A stretch of 64,000 bases of DNA from Paenibacillus_AR mesotrionivorans. Lineage in GTDB: Bacteria; Bacillota; Bacilli; Paenibacillales; NBRC-103111. Numbering within the stretch: the first letter of the stretch is position 1; every line of letters begins with the position of its first letter. The notes below the pieces were generated by a model. That model saw only the letters and a list, made by a program, of their open reading frames with translations, was not told the DNA's origin and did no database searches. Made by a program: the position numbers and the translations under genes. Location: NCBI RefSeq assembly GCF_046098205.1, contig NZ_JBJURJ010000028.1, positions 1 through 64,000 on the forward strand. Reading direction: 5' to 3'. Positions 8,050-16,654 of this stretch are shown here, piece by piece.

Positions 8050-9054
8050 TTATACTTCAGCTACAGATTGGCGCTGAATGACCTCGTGCATCAGGGTAAC
8101 CTTGCCCTTCTCCACATTTTCTTTGTTCATCAGCTTCGTCAACAGACGCATGGACACGGCCCCGATGTCATACATAGGCTGAGCTACAGTAGTCAGCAGC
8201 GGGCGGACCATAGAGGCCATCCGGCTGTTATCTACACTGATCACGGAGATATCGCCGGGAATGGCAAGTCCCGCATCCTGTGCGGCGTGAATGGCGCCGA
8301 TAGCCATTTCGTCGGTAGCCGAAAAGATAGCGGTTGGACGCTCAGGCAGCTCCAGGAAATATTTCATCGCTTCAATACCGGATTCATACCGGTGGTTGCC
8401 GATCCGTACCAAAGATTCATCAAATGCCACCCCCGCTTCTTCCAGGGCGTTCTTGTACCCGTTGTACCGGGAGAAGCCGTTGTTGGGGTCCTGCAGGTTT
8501 CCGCTGATCATGCCGATACGGCGGTGGCCTTTATCGAGAAGCAGCTTCACAGCATCATGTGCGGCCTGCTGGTGGTCGATATCCACTGCAGCCATGGTAT
8601 TACCCTCCACATTCGTACCGCACAGCACGATAGGCACTGTGGCCGTCTGGAAGGCTTGCATATGCTCGTCCGTCACAACGCCGCCCATAAACAATAGCCC
8701 GTCCACCTGCTTCTCCAGCAGGGTGTTGATTACGCGGATCTCCTTTTCCTTGCGCTTGTCCGCGTTACAAAGGATGATATTGTAATGGTACATATTGGCA
8801 ATGTCTTCAATGCCCCGGGCCACCTCAGCAAAGATGGCGTTGGAGATATCGGGAATGACAACGCCCACGGTGGTGGTCTTCTTGCTGGCCAAACCCCGCG
8901 CAACGGCATTGGGACGGTAGCCCAGCCGCTCAATGGCTTCGAATACCTTTTTTCTGGTTTGGGGCTTCACATTCGGATTATTGTTGACAACCCGGGATAC
9001 GGTAGCCATCGATACTCCGGCTTCTCTGGCAACATCGTAAATAGTTACTGTCAC
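8050..9054 (-). CDS. ccpA: Catabolite control protein A (LacI family)
   Basis: Global regulator of carbon catabolite control. The LacI-type helix-turn-helix TIYDVAREAGVSMATVSRVV is at the N-terminus, followed by the hinge (RPNAVARGLASKKT) and the periplasmic-binding-protein-like core with SATDEMAIGAIHAAQD and TTVAQPMYDIGAVSMRLLTKLM, both very close to Bacillus CcpA as I remember it. Using the GTG at 9054, with GGAGAG 9 nt upstream, gives 334 residues, the length of B. subtilis CcpA. It should bind cre sites together with Ser-phosphorylated HPr; two good cre-like sites occur in this window (35789-35806, 37862-37879). Confidence 0.95.
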   Translation of the reverse strand: MTVTIYDVAREAGVSMATVSRVVNNNPNVKPQTRKKVFEAIERLGYRPNAVARGLASKKTTTVGVVIPDISNAIFAEVARGIEDIANMYHYNIILCNADKRKEKEIRVINTLLEKQVDGLLFMGGVVTDEHMQAFQTATVPIVLCGTNVEGNTMAAVDIDHQQAAHDAVKLLLDKGHRRIGMISGNLQDPNNGFSRYNGYKNALEEAGVAFDESLVRIGNHRYESGIEAMKYFLELPERPTAIFSATDEMAIGAIHAAQDAGLAIPGDISVISVDNSRMASMVRPLLTTVAQPMYDIGAVSMRLLTKLMNKENVEKGKVTLMHEVIQRQSVAEV

Positions 9055-9105
9055 GTTATCTCTCTCCAATATATAGACGTATTTTCATTCCCGTATAATA
9101 ACGAT

Positions 9106-9134
9106 ATGATACGACAAAATAATTCGCCTTGCAA
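9106..9134 (-). promoter_or_regulatory. Candidate ccpA promoter
   Basis: TTGCAA (9134-9129) and TATCAT (9111-9106) are spaced by 17 bp on the minus strand, about 50 bp upstream of the chosen GTG start. Confidence 0.5.
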
Positions 9135-9183
9135 CGGAAACCTTCCCGTTTGCAAGAGATTCCCACTTCGCCGCTTGGTGAAA

Positions 9184-9534
9184 TCAATCCAGCCGGGAAG
9201 CCAGCTCCTTCAAGGCCGCTGCGGTAATTCGCCAATGGGAGGTCGTCCAAACGGACGCGCCGTTCTTCAAAAGCAGCACCTGCGGCGATTCATGCTTCAC
9301 ACCGGTATCCTCCGCCACCGCATTGGATACGGTCCGGTTCTCCACCACCAGAACGCGGGCATAACGGACACCCGGCAGCGCTTCCACATGCACATGCTTC
9401 AGAAACTCGTCATGGGCTTCGGCGCTGATGGGACAGCGGGTGCTGTGCTTTATAAGCATAACCGGCGTATTCTCCGACTCCGCCAGCAGCCGCTTCCATT
9501 CCTCAACCTTCGTCAATTCCTGCACATCGGCCAA
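9184..9534 (-). CDS. ytxJ: Bacilliredoxin-like protein (YtxJ/BrxC family)
   Basis: A 116-residue thioredoxin-fold protein of the DUF2847 family, a monothiol bacilliredoxin thought to remove bacillithiol from oxidised proteins. The T-R-C-P-I-S active-site motif puts the single reactive cysteine at residue 34, and LVVENRTVSNAVAEDTGVKHESPQVLLLKNG follows the thioredoxin-like layout with the cis-proline in ESPQ. A TTG start at 9534 is preceded by AGGTGA at 6 nt. YtxJ also neighbours ccpA in Bacillus subtilis, so the position supports the name. Confidence 0.9.
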   Translation of the reverse strand: MADVQELTKVEEWKRLLAESENTPVMLIKHSTRCPISAEAHDEFLKHVHVEALPGVRYARVLVVENRTVSNAVAEDTGVKHESPQVLLLKNGASVWTTSHWRITAAALKELASRLD

Positions 9535-9588
9535 TTACGCTCACCTGCCTGCAAATGATTTCCTTTCAATCAATAGTATCAAAAATAA

Positions 9589-9619
9589 AGAAAAAAAGCC
9601 AACCTTATTGTAGGCGGCT
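9589..9619 (-). terminator. Terminator in the spacer upstream of the bacilliredoxin gene
   Basis: On the minus strand AGCCGCC and GGTTGGCT form an imperfect stem followed by TTTTTTT. It should stop transcripts coming from the zinc-finger gene at 9838-10278. The rest of 9535-9837 shows no gene that I can support. Confidence 0.55.
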
Positions 9620-9837
9620 TTACTGGAACAATTTGGTCCGGACCCATGGCCGGATCAAGAATGGCAACCTCGGCATCGGCAAGGTCAACCGGAGGTTTTT
9701 TTGTAATTGTTTTTCTCCCTTTCTGTGGTTCCGGTTCTGCGATTCGGATCTCCCGATCCGGTTCTGCAGCTCGTGAATCTACCGTTCGGATTACGCATTG
9801 CTTATGGATGTTGTACAGCCCGCCTTGCCCTCACCGG

Positions 9838-10278
9838 TCAAAGCTTCATTTCGTAAGTACTCATAGCGTAGCGGGTAATCTGGGACAGACGCTCGGTCAC
9901 ATCCCTCTTCCATGCATCATCCTGCAGGGATCTGGCCAGCAGCAGCATATCCAACAGCTCGTTGATTCGTTCTTCCAGTATAACGCCCACGGATTCATGG
10001 CGGTGCTCCTTATCGGTCACCGTCACCATCAGATGGGAAATTTCGCTTATTTCCTCAAAGCGTATATACTGTTTTTCAGGTTTGTTGCCCAATTGGCTTA
10101 TCAGCTTCGTCATATCCGGCTTAACGGCGGCGAATACCTCGCTGCGGCTGCAGGATTCGCATGTCAGCACCGGCACATGGGCAATCTCTACCTTGCCCTG
10201 GTAGATGACACTTCGCAGACAGATGTTCATTGTCTGACCGCACTTACATTCCTTTTGCAAAACAACCAGCTCCTTCAT
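9838..10278 (-). CDS. Small protein with a YgiT-like CxC...CxxC zinc motif
   Basis: About 146 residues. The N-terminus has C-K-C-G then, ~26 residues later, VPVLTCESC, the pattern of YgiT/MqsA-type zinc fingers. The rest is helical and charged, without a helix-turn-helix I can recognise. I place the start at the ATG at 10278; a TTG six codons further in has AAGGAG at a better distance. The frame upstream of that (to 10308) is cysteine-rich and probably non-coding. No toxin partner is adjacent, so an antitoxin role is not supported. Function unknown. Confidence 0.65.
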   Translation of the reverse strand: MKELVVLQKECKCGQTMNICLRSVIYQGKVEIAHVPVLTCESCSRSEVFAAVKPDMTKLISQLGNKPEKQYIRFEEISEISHLMVTVTDKEHRHESVGVILEERINELLDMLLLARSLQDDAWKRDVTERLSQITRYAMSTYEMKL

Positions 10279-10409
10279 CCAAAAAAAGAGAAGGCAGCAG
10301 CGACACATGCCTCCACTCTCTTGTAATTCGACCAGGGAGCCGGTTTTCCTCCCAAAAAGGAGCTAGTATTTATTGGCACAAAAGCCATTCTTCATACAAG
10401 CGGACCGCA

Positions 10410-10826
10410 TTACTGCTTCATCCGGTGGGGCAAACGGGCATAGAAGCGGGCGATGAAAGGAATGTAAAGGACCAGCATTGCCAGGGTTCCGCCGATGGCG
10501 TCGTTGCGCAGATCATGCCAATCTGACGAGCGGCCGCTGACGAATAATTGGTGGAACTCATCTGTCAGCCCGTAAGCCGTACACAGCAGCACAACCAAAA
10601 GCCGCTGCCGCGCAGTTGGTCTAGAACCGGCAATGGCCCACACGAAGGTTAATCCCAGGATAAAATAAGCGACAAAGTGGCCCCAATCGAAGCTTTCCAT
10701 CGCAGGAAACAACCTGTGGAAGAAGGGCATGAAGGAACCCAGCTCATCTCCGGTACGGGAGGAAAAATAGAAGATGGCTCCCATCACCAACACGGGAGGA
10801 AGCCATCGGACCAGATGCTTCATCAT
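10410..10826 (-). CDS. VanZ family membrane protein
   Basis: A 138-residue integral membrane protein with four predicted helices. The segment YGLTDEFHQLFVSGRSSDWHDLRNDAIGG matches the VanZ-like signature (DEFHQ followed by GR and a conserved D-x-x-x-D-x-x-G). VanZ proteins are linked to low-level teicoplanin resistance in some settings, but most family members have no assigned role. The start overlaps the stop of the upstream PfpI-type gene (ATGATG), indicating translational coupling. Confidence 0.88.
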   Translation of the reverse strand: MMKHLVRWLPPVLVMGAIFYFSSRTGDELGSFMPFFHRLFPAMESFDWGHFVAYFILGLTFVWAIAGSRPTARQRLLVVLLCTAYGLTDEFHQLFVSGRSSDWHDLRNDAIGGTLAMLVLYIPFIARFYARLPHRMKQ

Positions 10827-11356
10827 ACCCGGCCGGCACCTGCCAACGCATCCACGAAGGCCTTGGAGAAGGCGGGGAGATCCGGCGGACGGCGTCCGGA
10901 GATAATATTCCGGTCAATTACCACCTCTTCATCGATCCAGGTAGCGCCGGCATTCTCCAGATCATCCTTGATGCCCGGCGTGGAGGTCATGGTGTAGCCC
11001 TTCACTATGCCCGCCGAAATCAGCACCCAGCCCGCATGACAAATCTGCGCAATGGGCTTGCCGGCCTCATGGAATTCCCGGGTCAGGCGGAGCACATGGG
11101 GATAACGGCGGAGCTTGTCCGGCGCCCAGCCTCCGGGCACATACAGCCCGTCATAATCCGCCGAGGAGACGTCATCGAATGCCGCATCCGAGGTGATGGG
11201 AACCCCGTATTTGCCGTGCAGCACCTTGCCCGCTTCCGTAGCGGCAATCACCACCTGTGCACCGGATTCCCGCAGGCGAAGCACGGGATACCACATTTCC
11301 AGATCCTCGAATTCCTCTTCCGTAAAAGCCAGTATCCTTTTGCCCATAAGCTCCAT
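10823..11356 (-). CDS. DJ-1/PfpI family protein
   Basis: A 177-residue class I glutamine amidotransferase-like protein. The nucleophile elbow reads I-C-H-A-G-W, with GGWAPDKLRR supplying the usual Gly-rich turn, and EEEFEDLE carries the conserved Glu near the N-terminus. Family members are stress-related deglycases, chaperones or peptidases; the exact activity cannot be read from sequence. AAGGAGG lies 9 nt before the ATG. It forms a two-gene unit with the VanZ-like gene. Confidence 0.9.
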   Translation of the reverse strand: MELMGKRILAFTEEEFEDLEMWYPVLRLRESGAQVVIAATEAGKVLHGKYGVPITSDAAFDDVSSADYDGLYVPGGWAPDKLRRYPHVLRLTREFHEAGKPIAQICHAGWVLISAGIVKGYTMTSTPGIKDDLENAGATWIDEEVVIDRNIISGRRPPDLPAFSKAFVDALAGAGRV

Positions 11357-11450
11357 ACGTTTCGTCCTCCTTATAATTGGAAATTAGTCTGCGGCCTGGA
11401 CCGTGTTAAGACTAGATTTGGCCCTCAAACCGGCTTTGCCGGTTTCGAGG

Positions 11451-11495
11451 CTTCGATAACACATCCGGCCTGCGGCTTGGACCGTGTTATCGAAG
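11451..11495. repeat. Perfect 12-bp inverted repeat at the ptsI 3' end
   Basis: CTTCGATAACAC (11451-11462) and GTGTTATCGAAG (11484-11495) flank CGGCCTGCGGC. The right arm contains the ptsI stop codon. A second copy of the same design lies at 58911-58949 after rsmD, and a partial third at about 11396-11410. There is no T tract, so it is not a standard terminator. Confidence 0.8.
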
Positions 11496-13202
11496 GGCGG
11501 CTCTTAACCTTTCCTTAATCTCACTGGACCGCCTCAACCGCAGCGCCTCCGCCAGAAAGCTTTTGCCTGTTTGGGCATCGCTCTGCAGCACCTGCTCCTT
11601 CACCGGCAGCAGGCATTGGACGGACATGCTCAGCTCATGGATGCCCAGCCCCAGCCACAGCGGGATTGCCTCCGGATCACCGGCCAGCTCCCCGCAGACG
11701 CTGACAGGAATTCCGCTGGCTTTGGCGGCGTCCGCCACCTGCTTGAGCAGCCGCAACACCGCCGGATGATACGGATCGTACAGGTTGGCCACGGTTTCGT
11801 TCATCCGGTCCACAGCCAGAGCGTACTGGATCAGGTCATTGGTGCCGATGCTGAAGAACTGCACCTCCTCCGCCAGCAAGTCCGCCACCACCACGGCAGC
11901 AGGCACCTCAATCATGATGCCCACCGGAGTGTTATCCTTGAAGGGTTTGCCTTCTTCAATCAGCTCCTGCTTGGCCTGCTCCAGAATCTCGTTGGCCTGC
12001 CGCACCTCATCTACTGAGGAGATCATGGGGTACATGATCCGGATGTTGCCATGCAGAGATGCCCGGAGAATCGCTTTCAGCTGTGTCTTGAACAGCTCCC
12101 GGCAATCCAGCAGAATGCGGATGGCCCGGTAACCCAGCGCCGGGTTATCCTCTTGGGGCAAATTCATGAAGCTTACGCTTTTGTCGCCGCCGATATCCAG
12201 GGTGCGGATCACCAGCGGCCGCTCTCCCAGCTTAACGGCTGCCTCCCGGTAGACCTCATACTGCTCATCCTCCAGGGGCAGAGATACCCGGTCCATATAC
12301 AGGAATTCCGTCCGGAACAGCCCTACACCCTTGGCGCCGTACTTCAGGGCCATATCCAGCTCCTTGGCCGAGCTGATGTTCACCTTCAGCTCCATCTTGA
12401 CGTTGTCCTTGGTGACGGTAGGCACGTGGGCTATTTGCTTCAGGCGCTCCAGATTGGCCGCGGCACGGCTCCGTTTCTCCTCATAGACCGCAATGACATC
12501 CTGCGGCGGATTCACAATGACGCTGCCCTCATCCCCGTCGATAACCAGAATATCGCCGGTCTGGATGGCGGCGGGAAGCCGGTTTTCCATCCCCATGACG
12601 AAGGGAATGCCCATGGCCCGCAGCATAATGGCCGCATGCGAGGTGGTGCCTCCCAGCATGGTGACCACACCCAGCACCTGGGCGGAATCAAGACGGGCCA
12701 GGTGGGACGGGCTTAGCTCCTTGGCCACCAGAATGTATGGTGTATCCGCCGGCGGATCGGCTTCCTCCCACTCCCCCAGAAGATGCTTCAAGAGACGGTT
12801 GCCCACATCCTTAATGTCCGCAGCCCGTTCCTTCATGTAATCATCGTCCAGAAGATCGAACATGCTGACGAATTTGTCGATGGTTTCCTTCACCGCCACC
12901 TCCGCCGCCTTGTAATGGCGCTGCATAAGCCCCTGGATTTCGTTCATAAAAATGGGATCCTCCAGGATCGCCAGATGGGCGTTGAAGATATTGGACTCCT
13001 CTTCGCCGATCAGATCGGAGATATCCTGCTTGATATTTTCAATTTCGCTTTTGGAGCAGCGAATTCCTTCATACAGCTTCTCGAACTCCACCGCCAAATC
13101 TGCCACGTCCACCAGCTTGTCCGGCAGCTCCAGCTCCAGTGAGGGCAGCACAAACGCTCTTCCGATGGCAAACCCCGATGCTCCGCCGAATCCCCTAACC
13201 AT
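11487..13202 (-). CDS. ptsI: PTS enzyme I (phosphoenolpyruvate-protein phosphotransferase)
   Basis: Enzyme I, 571 residues, passes the phosphoryl group from PEP to HPr. The active-site histidine is H189 in GGTTSHAAIM, and the C-terminal PEP-binding domain shows GLFRTEFLYM, FFSIGTNDLIQYALA and the Cys-containing VSVCGELAGDP. The ATG at 13202 overlaps the end of ptsG by 8 nt and follows a GGGGGG-rich site, so the two genes are coupled. Unusually, ptsH does not lie between ptsG and ptsI; only an HPr-like gene lacking the histidine is seen in the window (60799-61047). Confidence 0.96.
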   Translation of the reverse strand: MVRGFGGASGFAIGRAFVLPSLELELPDKLVDVADLAVEFEKLYEGIRCSKSEIENIKQDISDLIGEEESNIFNAHLAILEDPIFMNEIQGLMQRHYKAAEVAVKETIDKFVSMFDLLDDDYMKERAADIKDVGNRLLKHLLGEWEEADPPADTPYILVAKELSPSHLARLDSAQVLGVVTMLGGTTSHAAIMLRAMGIPFVMGMENRLPAAIQTGDILVIDGDEGSVIVNPPQDVIAVYEEKRSRAAANLERLKQIAHVPTVTKDNVKMELKVNISSAKELDMALKYGAKGVGLFRTEFLYMDRVSLPLEDEQYEVYREAAVKLGERPLVIRTLDIGGDKSVSFMNLPQEDNPALGYRAIRILLDCRELFKTQLKAILRASLHGNIRIMYPMISSVDEVRQANEILEQAKQELIEEGKPFKDNTPVGIMIEVPAAVVVADLLAEEVQFFSIGTNDLIQYALAVDRMNETVANLYDPYHPAVLRLLKQVADAAKASGIPVSVCGELAGDPEAIPLWLGLGIHELSMSVQCLLPVKEQVLQSDAQTGKSFLAEALRLRRSSEIKERLRAALR

Positions 13203-15126
13203 TGGTCTCGCCCCCCGCTGCACGTATTTCATCCTTCAGAATAACCGACATAACAGACGCCTGCCCCTTGCGAACGGACTTGAACGGGGCAAAGCTCCAG
13301 GATTTGATCCGGTCGGAATTGGTAATCAGCATAGGCGTTGCCAAGGATTTGGCATTTTGCTTCACCTTGTTCAGGTTGAACTTCAGAAGCAGCTCCCCTG
13401 CCTCCACCCGGTCCCCCTGCTTCACCATACAGGTGAAATACTTCCCGTTTAGATGGGAGGTATCGATCCCCACATGCAGAAGGACCTCCAGACCGTCGTC
13501 GGTGGTGATGCCCAACGCGTGAAGCGACGGGTAGATCAAGGTTACGGTTCCGTTCACCGGGGCCACCAGCTCGCCCTTTTCCGGGAGGAAAGCAACACCG
13601 TTGCCTACTATCTTCTTGGAAAAAATCTGGTCGGGCACATCCTCCAGGGGGATCATCCGGCCCAGCATGGGCGAGTTGAACAGCACCTGATGAAGGTCTT
13701 TTTTGGTAATCCGCACAATTTCCTCCCGGATCAGCTCCGAGAAGGTGCCGAACACCACCTGGACATTGCCGGCTCCAAGCCGGATAATACCGGCTGCGCC
13801 CAAATGCTTGAGGGTGGCGATATCCATCAGCTTATCGTTAACCAGGGTAAGGCGGAGGCGGGTGATGCAGGCCTCGATGGTTTTGATGTTGTTCTTGCCG
13901 CCCAGAGCCTCCAGAATCAGCGGGGACCGGTAGGGGATATCCCCGGCGAATTCGTCGATGGTGGAGCCTTCCTCCCGTCCGGGAGTGGGCAGCTGGTACT
14001 TGACGATGGCATACCGGAACAAAAAGTAATACACAGCGGCATAGAGAATGCCAATGGGCAGGATCAGCCATTCATTCCGGGCCAGATGCATGTTAATGAT
14101 AAAATCAATAGCCCCTGCCGAATAGGAGAAGCCGTGATGGATGTCCAATTCGTAAGCAATCCACATGGATGCGCCGGACAGAACGGCATGGATGAAAAAC
14201 AGATACGGCGCCACGAACAAAAAAGCGAATTCGATAGGCTCCGTTACCCCTGTCAGCAGGGAGGCCAGCGCCGCCGTCAGGAAGGTTTTGCGGATCTTGG
14301 GCTTCAAGTCCTCCCGCGCCTCCTGGATAATAGCCAGCGCCACCGCGGGAAGCGCAAACATCATAATCGGATAAAGCCCGGCCATAAAGATCCCTGCCTT
14401 GGGATCACCGGAGAAGAAACGGGGGATGTCCCCGTATACCATCGTCCCGTCAGGAAGTTGGAAAGCCCCCAGCTGGAACCAATATACATTGTTCAAAATA
14501 TGATGCAATCCCGATGGCACCAGAAGCCGGTACCCGAAGCCGTACAGGAACGCCCCGAAGCCGCCCAGCGAAAGCAGGAATTCACCGATCCGCCCAAACA
14601 GCTCCTGGACCCAGGGCCCCACTGCCACAACCACTCCCGACAGGAGTATGGTGGCCATACTGGTCACCAGAGGCACAAACCGCGGTCCGCCGAAGAACTG
14701 GATATATTCGGGCAGCTGGATAAACCGGAACCGCCTGTAGCATAAGGCGGCTAACACACCGATGAGAATGCCTCCGAAGATCCCAAGCTGCATGGTGCTT
14801 CCGGCAAACCGTTCGGTAATTTGTGTAAACATAAAATAAGACAGGACAGCAGACATCCCTGCTGTTCCACCGTTATCCGTCAGCCCCATGGCCACCCCGA
14901 CGGCAAACAAGTAGGGCAGGTATTGAATAATCAGCCGTCCGGCAAACTCCAGTAATTCTCCGGCCTGGGAAAAATGGATGAGGTGCCAGGGCATCTGTCC
15001 CAGCCAAAGCAGAATCGCCGCCACCGGCAGGGCCATGGTGGGCAGCATTAATGAACGGCCGAGCTGCTGAAGATTGCCCATCCAGTTCATCGTATAGTTT
15101 CGGTCCACTTTGTCTTGCCGCGCCAT
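13195..15126 (-). CDS. ptsG: PTS glucose transporter subunit IICBA
   Basis: Membrane permease-phosphotransferase for glucose or a related sugar, about 643 residues with domain order IIC-IIB-IIA. The IIC domain (about 1-400) has ten or so membrane helices. The IIB cysteine is at ~420 in TIEACITRLRL. The IIA histidine is at ~551 in LLHVGIDTS. The order matches B. subtilis PtsG. The ATG at 15126 has GGGAGG upstream; a GTG four codons earlier is less likely. No GlcT-type antiterminator site is evident upstream, so regulation may differ from Bacillus. The actual sugar specificity is inferred from family only. Confidence 0.92.
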   Translation of the reverse strand: MARQDKVDRNYTMNWMGNLQQLGRSLMLPTMALPVAAILLWLGQMPWHLIHFSQAGELLEFAGRLIIQYLPYLFAVGVAMGLTDNGGTAGMSAVLSYFMFTQITERFAGSTMQLGIFGGILIGVLAALCYRRFRFIQLPEYIQFFGGPRFVPLVTSMATILLSGVVVAVGPWVQELFGRIGEFLLSLGGFGAFLYGFGYRLLVPSGLHHILNNVYWFQLGAFQLPDGTMVYGDIPRFFSGDPKAGIFMAGLYPIMMFALPAVALAIIQEAREDLKPKIRKTFLTAALASLLTGVTEPIEFAFLFVAPYLFFIHAVLSGASMWIAYELDIHHGFSYSAGAIDFIINMHLARNEWLILPIGILYAAVYYFLFRYAIVKYQLPTPGREEGSTIDEFAGDIPYRSPLILEALGGKNNIKTIEACITRLRLTLVNDKLMDIATLKHLGAAGIIRLGAGNVQVVFGTFSELIREEIVRITKKDLHQVLFNSPMLGRMIPLEDVPDQIFSKKIVGNGVAFLPEKGELVAPVNGTVTLIYPSLHALGITTDDGLEVLLHVGIDTSHLNGKYFTCMVKQGDRVEAGELLLKFNLNKVKQNAKSLATPMLITNSDRIKSWSFAPFKSVRKGQASVMSVILKDEIRAAGGETNG

Positions 15127-15194
15127 AGTGCATCCCACCTCCCGTAGTGCTCTACCTTTGAATGGTAATGCCTGCCCCGACTTTTGTCAAAGGT

Positions 15195-15231
15195 CAAAAA
15201 AAGCCCGGGTCCGAAAAATCGGACCTGGACT
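15195..15231 (-). terminator. Terminator between the coat gene and ptsG
   Basis: A 13-bp near-perfect stem (AGTCCAGGTCCGA / TCGGACCCGGGCT) followed by seven T residues on the minus strand. It ends the transcript of the CotF-like genes; it could also attenuate read-through into ptsG. Confidence 0.88.
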
Positions 15232-15251
15232 TCGTTTGCACAACCCGCTTA

Positions 15252-15572
15252 TTACTTGGGGAACTGTGACTTATATCCGTTAAACTGCTGATAGGCCTGC
15301 TGGATCTTTTGCTGGTCGGCCGCCTCAATCTTGTACCAGCCCTTTTGCCACATTTTATCGAACACCTGGAACTGCATGTTATGCTCATCACCCAGAATTC
15401 CTTGAATGGTTTCATGGAGCTTGGGGTTTTGCATTTCATTCAATCCGGTGTTGTAGCTGGCCGTCATGTATTTCTCCATGCTCAGAATATCATTCAGCCG
15501 GTCGCGGTCGCTGAATTCAGGGCCTGCTGCAGTTTGATTGGCTGATTCCGGAGTGGCGATCTCCACACTCAC
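15252..15572 (-). CDS. CotF-like spore coat protein
   Basis: A 106-residue helical protein of the Coat F family. The pattern DRLNDILSMEKYMTASYN, NPKLHETI and FDKMWQKGWY is typical of these four-helix ferritin-like coat proteins. Family members are part of the spore coat and are made in the mother cell. The start follows an AGGGAGG site. It lies 19 bp after another short CotF-like gene on the same strand and is followed by a strong terminator. Confidence 0.88.
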   Translation of the reverse strand: MSVEIATPESANQTAAGPEFSDRDRLNDILSMEKYMTASYNTGLNEMQNPKLHETIQGILGDEHNMQFQVFDKMWQKGWYKIEAADQQKIQQAYQQFNGYKSQFPK

Positions 15573-15590
15573 AAGCTATCCCTCCTTCAA

Positions 15591-15809
15591 TTAATGGAGC
15601 TGACTCAAAATCGTGTTATAGTGCTGCTGGTGCTTATTCCCCAGATCACGCACCATTTGGGCCAGCTGCTGGCATTCCATCGTCTTGGCGGTTTCCTCGC
15701 ATTTTTTGACAGCCAACAGCTCCCATGACAGATAATCCTTGATATAGAGCAATTCCTTTTCCCCAATCAGGTTGCGGTCCTGGGTGAGGGTGCTTTGATT
15801 CTGCTGCAT
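15591..15809 (-). CDS. Short CotF-like spore coat protein
   Basis: A 72-residue helical protein (DRNLIGEKELLYIKDYLS, KCEETAKTMECQQLAQM) with the two-helix pattern of small CotF-like coat proteins common in Paenibacillus. AAGGAGG lies 8 nt before the ATG at 15809; the longer frame to 15872 has no ribosome site. It sits directly upstream of the larger CotF-like gene, so the two probably form one sporulation transcript. Confidence 0.8.
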   Translation of the reverse strand: MQQNQSTLTQDRNLIGEKELLYIKDYLSWELLAVKKCEETAKTMECQQLAQMVRDLGNKHQQHYNTILSQLH

Positions 15810-15886
15810 GCCATACGCCTCCTTATCTGTGGCTGAAAGCGGACCCTGCGGCCCGCTTCCAGATCTATTCAAATATGCGGTTTCCC

Positions 15887-16654
15887 TTAAAATCTGTTGA
15901 AGTTGCTGCCCATGCTGGTGCCGCCAAACTGGGATTGGGAGGTTTGGGCGGAATCGGAACGCAGATAAGCGTCATGGTTCGGCTGGTCGCCCTTATAGTT
16001 GGCGGTGTGGAAGGAATTAGGGGAAACAAATTGTTGTTGGCCATAGCTTTGTTGGTTATTTGCAAACCCGGAATTCATACCGTAGCTGCCGGTAGAGAAG
16101 TTTTGGGTTTGGGTTTTGTATTGCTGCGGAATGGAGGTTTGACCATAGCCGCTTGTGTATTGTCCTTGTGTCGGCTGGAAGGAGTCGGAGCGCAGATAGG
16201 CATCATGATTCGCTTGGTCGCCCTTGTAGCTGGCGGTGTGATACGAGTTGGGGGAAACGTATTGAGCTTGATTTTGTTGATTTTGTTGGTTTTGGCCATA
16301 AGAAGAGCCATAACCTACATTGGAGGTGAAGCCGTAGTTAACAGAGCTGTTTACTCCACTGAAGCCGGTTTGGGAAGGCTGTGTGGAGTCAGCGCGCAGG
16401 TAGTTGTCATGGTTCGGCTGGTCACCGCGGTAATTGGCGGTGTGAAAGCTGGCCGGGTTTTGGTTTTGTTGGCCATAAACGGAATTCACCGGTCCGGTAG
16501 GCTGGAAGGATCTTTGCATCCCTTTGTATTGGGAGGTTACATTTTGGCCCATGCCGTAGGAGCTGGGGGATTGGGAATCGGATCTCAGATAGTTGTCGTG
16601 GCCGGCTTGATTGCCGCGGTAGTTGGAGGTGTGGAATTGCTCGGATTGATACAC
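15887..16654 (-). CDS. Q/N/S/Y-rich protein with four 21-residue repeats, probably spore-associated
   Basis: A 255-residue low-complexity protein I cannot assign to a named family. Four 21-residue repeats lie at residues 7-27, 70-90, 138-158 and 215-235, with consensus (F/Y)HT(A/S)(N/S)Y(K/R)G(D/N)Q..HD(A/N)YLR and ending in (S/A)DS. The linkers are rich in Gln, Asn, Ser, Gly and Tyr. The start is a GTG at 16654 with AAAGGAGG exactly 8 nt upstream; the frame continues upstream into the thiE terminator, which cannot be coding. No signal peptide or membrane helix is present. The next genes downstream encode CotF-like coat proteins, so I infer a coat or crust component, possibly one cross-linked through tyrosines. 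Confidence 0.8.
   Translation of the reverse strand: MYQSEQFHTSNYRGNQAGHDNYLRSDSQSPSSYGMGQNVTSQYKGMQRSFQPTGPVNSVYGQQNQNPASFHTANYRGDQPNHDNYLRADSTQPSQTGFSGVNSSVNYGFTSNVGYGSSYGQNQQNQQNQAQYVSPNSYHTASYKGDQANHDAYLRSDSFQPTQGQYTSGYGQTSIPQQYKTQTQNFSTGSYGMNSGFANNQQSYGQQQFVSPNSFHTANYKGDQPNHDAYLRSDSAQTSQSQFGGTSMGSNFNRF

Noticed and set aside
9838..10278. MqsA-type antitoxin of a toxin-antitoxin pair
   Set aside because: The zinc motif fits, but there is no small toxin gene next to it and no clear helix-turn-helix in the C-terminal half.
9646..10326. Plus-strand frame opposite the zinc-finger protein
   Set aside because: Antisense to the Cys-motif protein; it starts in a terminator-like region and has no family pattern.
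13453..14745. 430-codon plus-strand frame opposite ptsG
   Set aside because: Antisense to the IIC/IIB/IIA domains of ptsG; no family pattern and no ribosome site.
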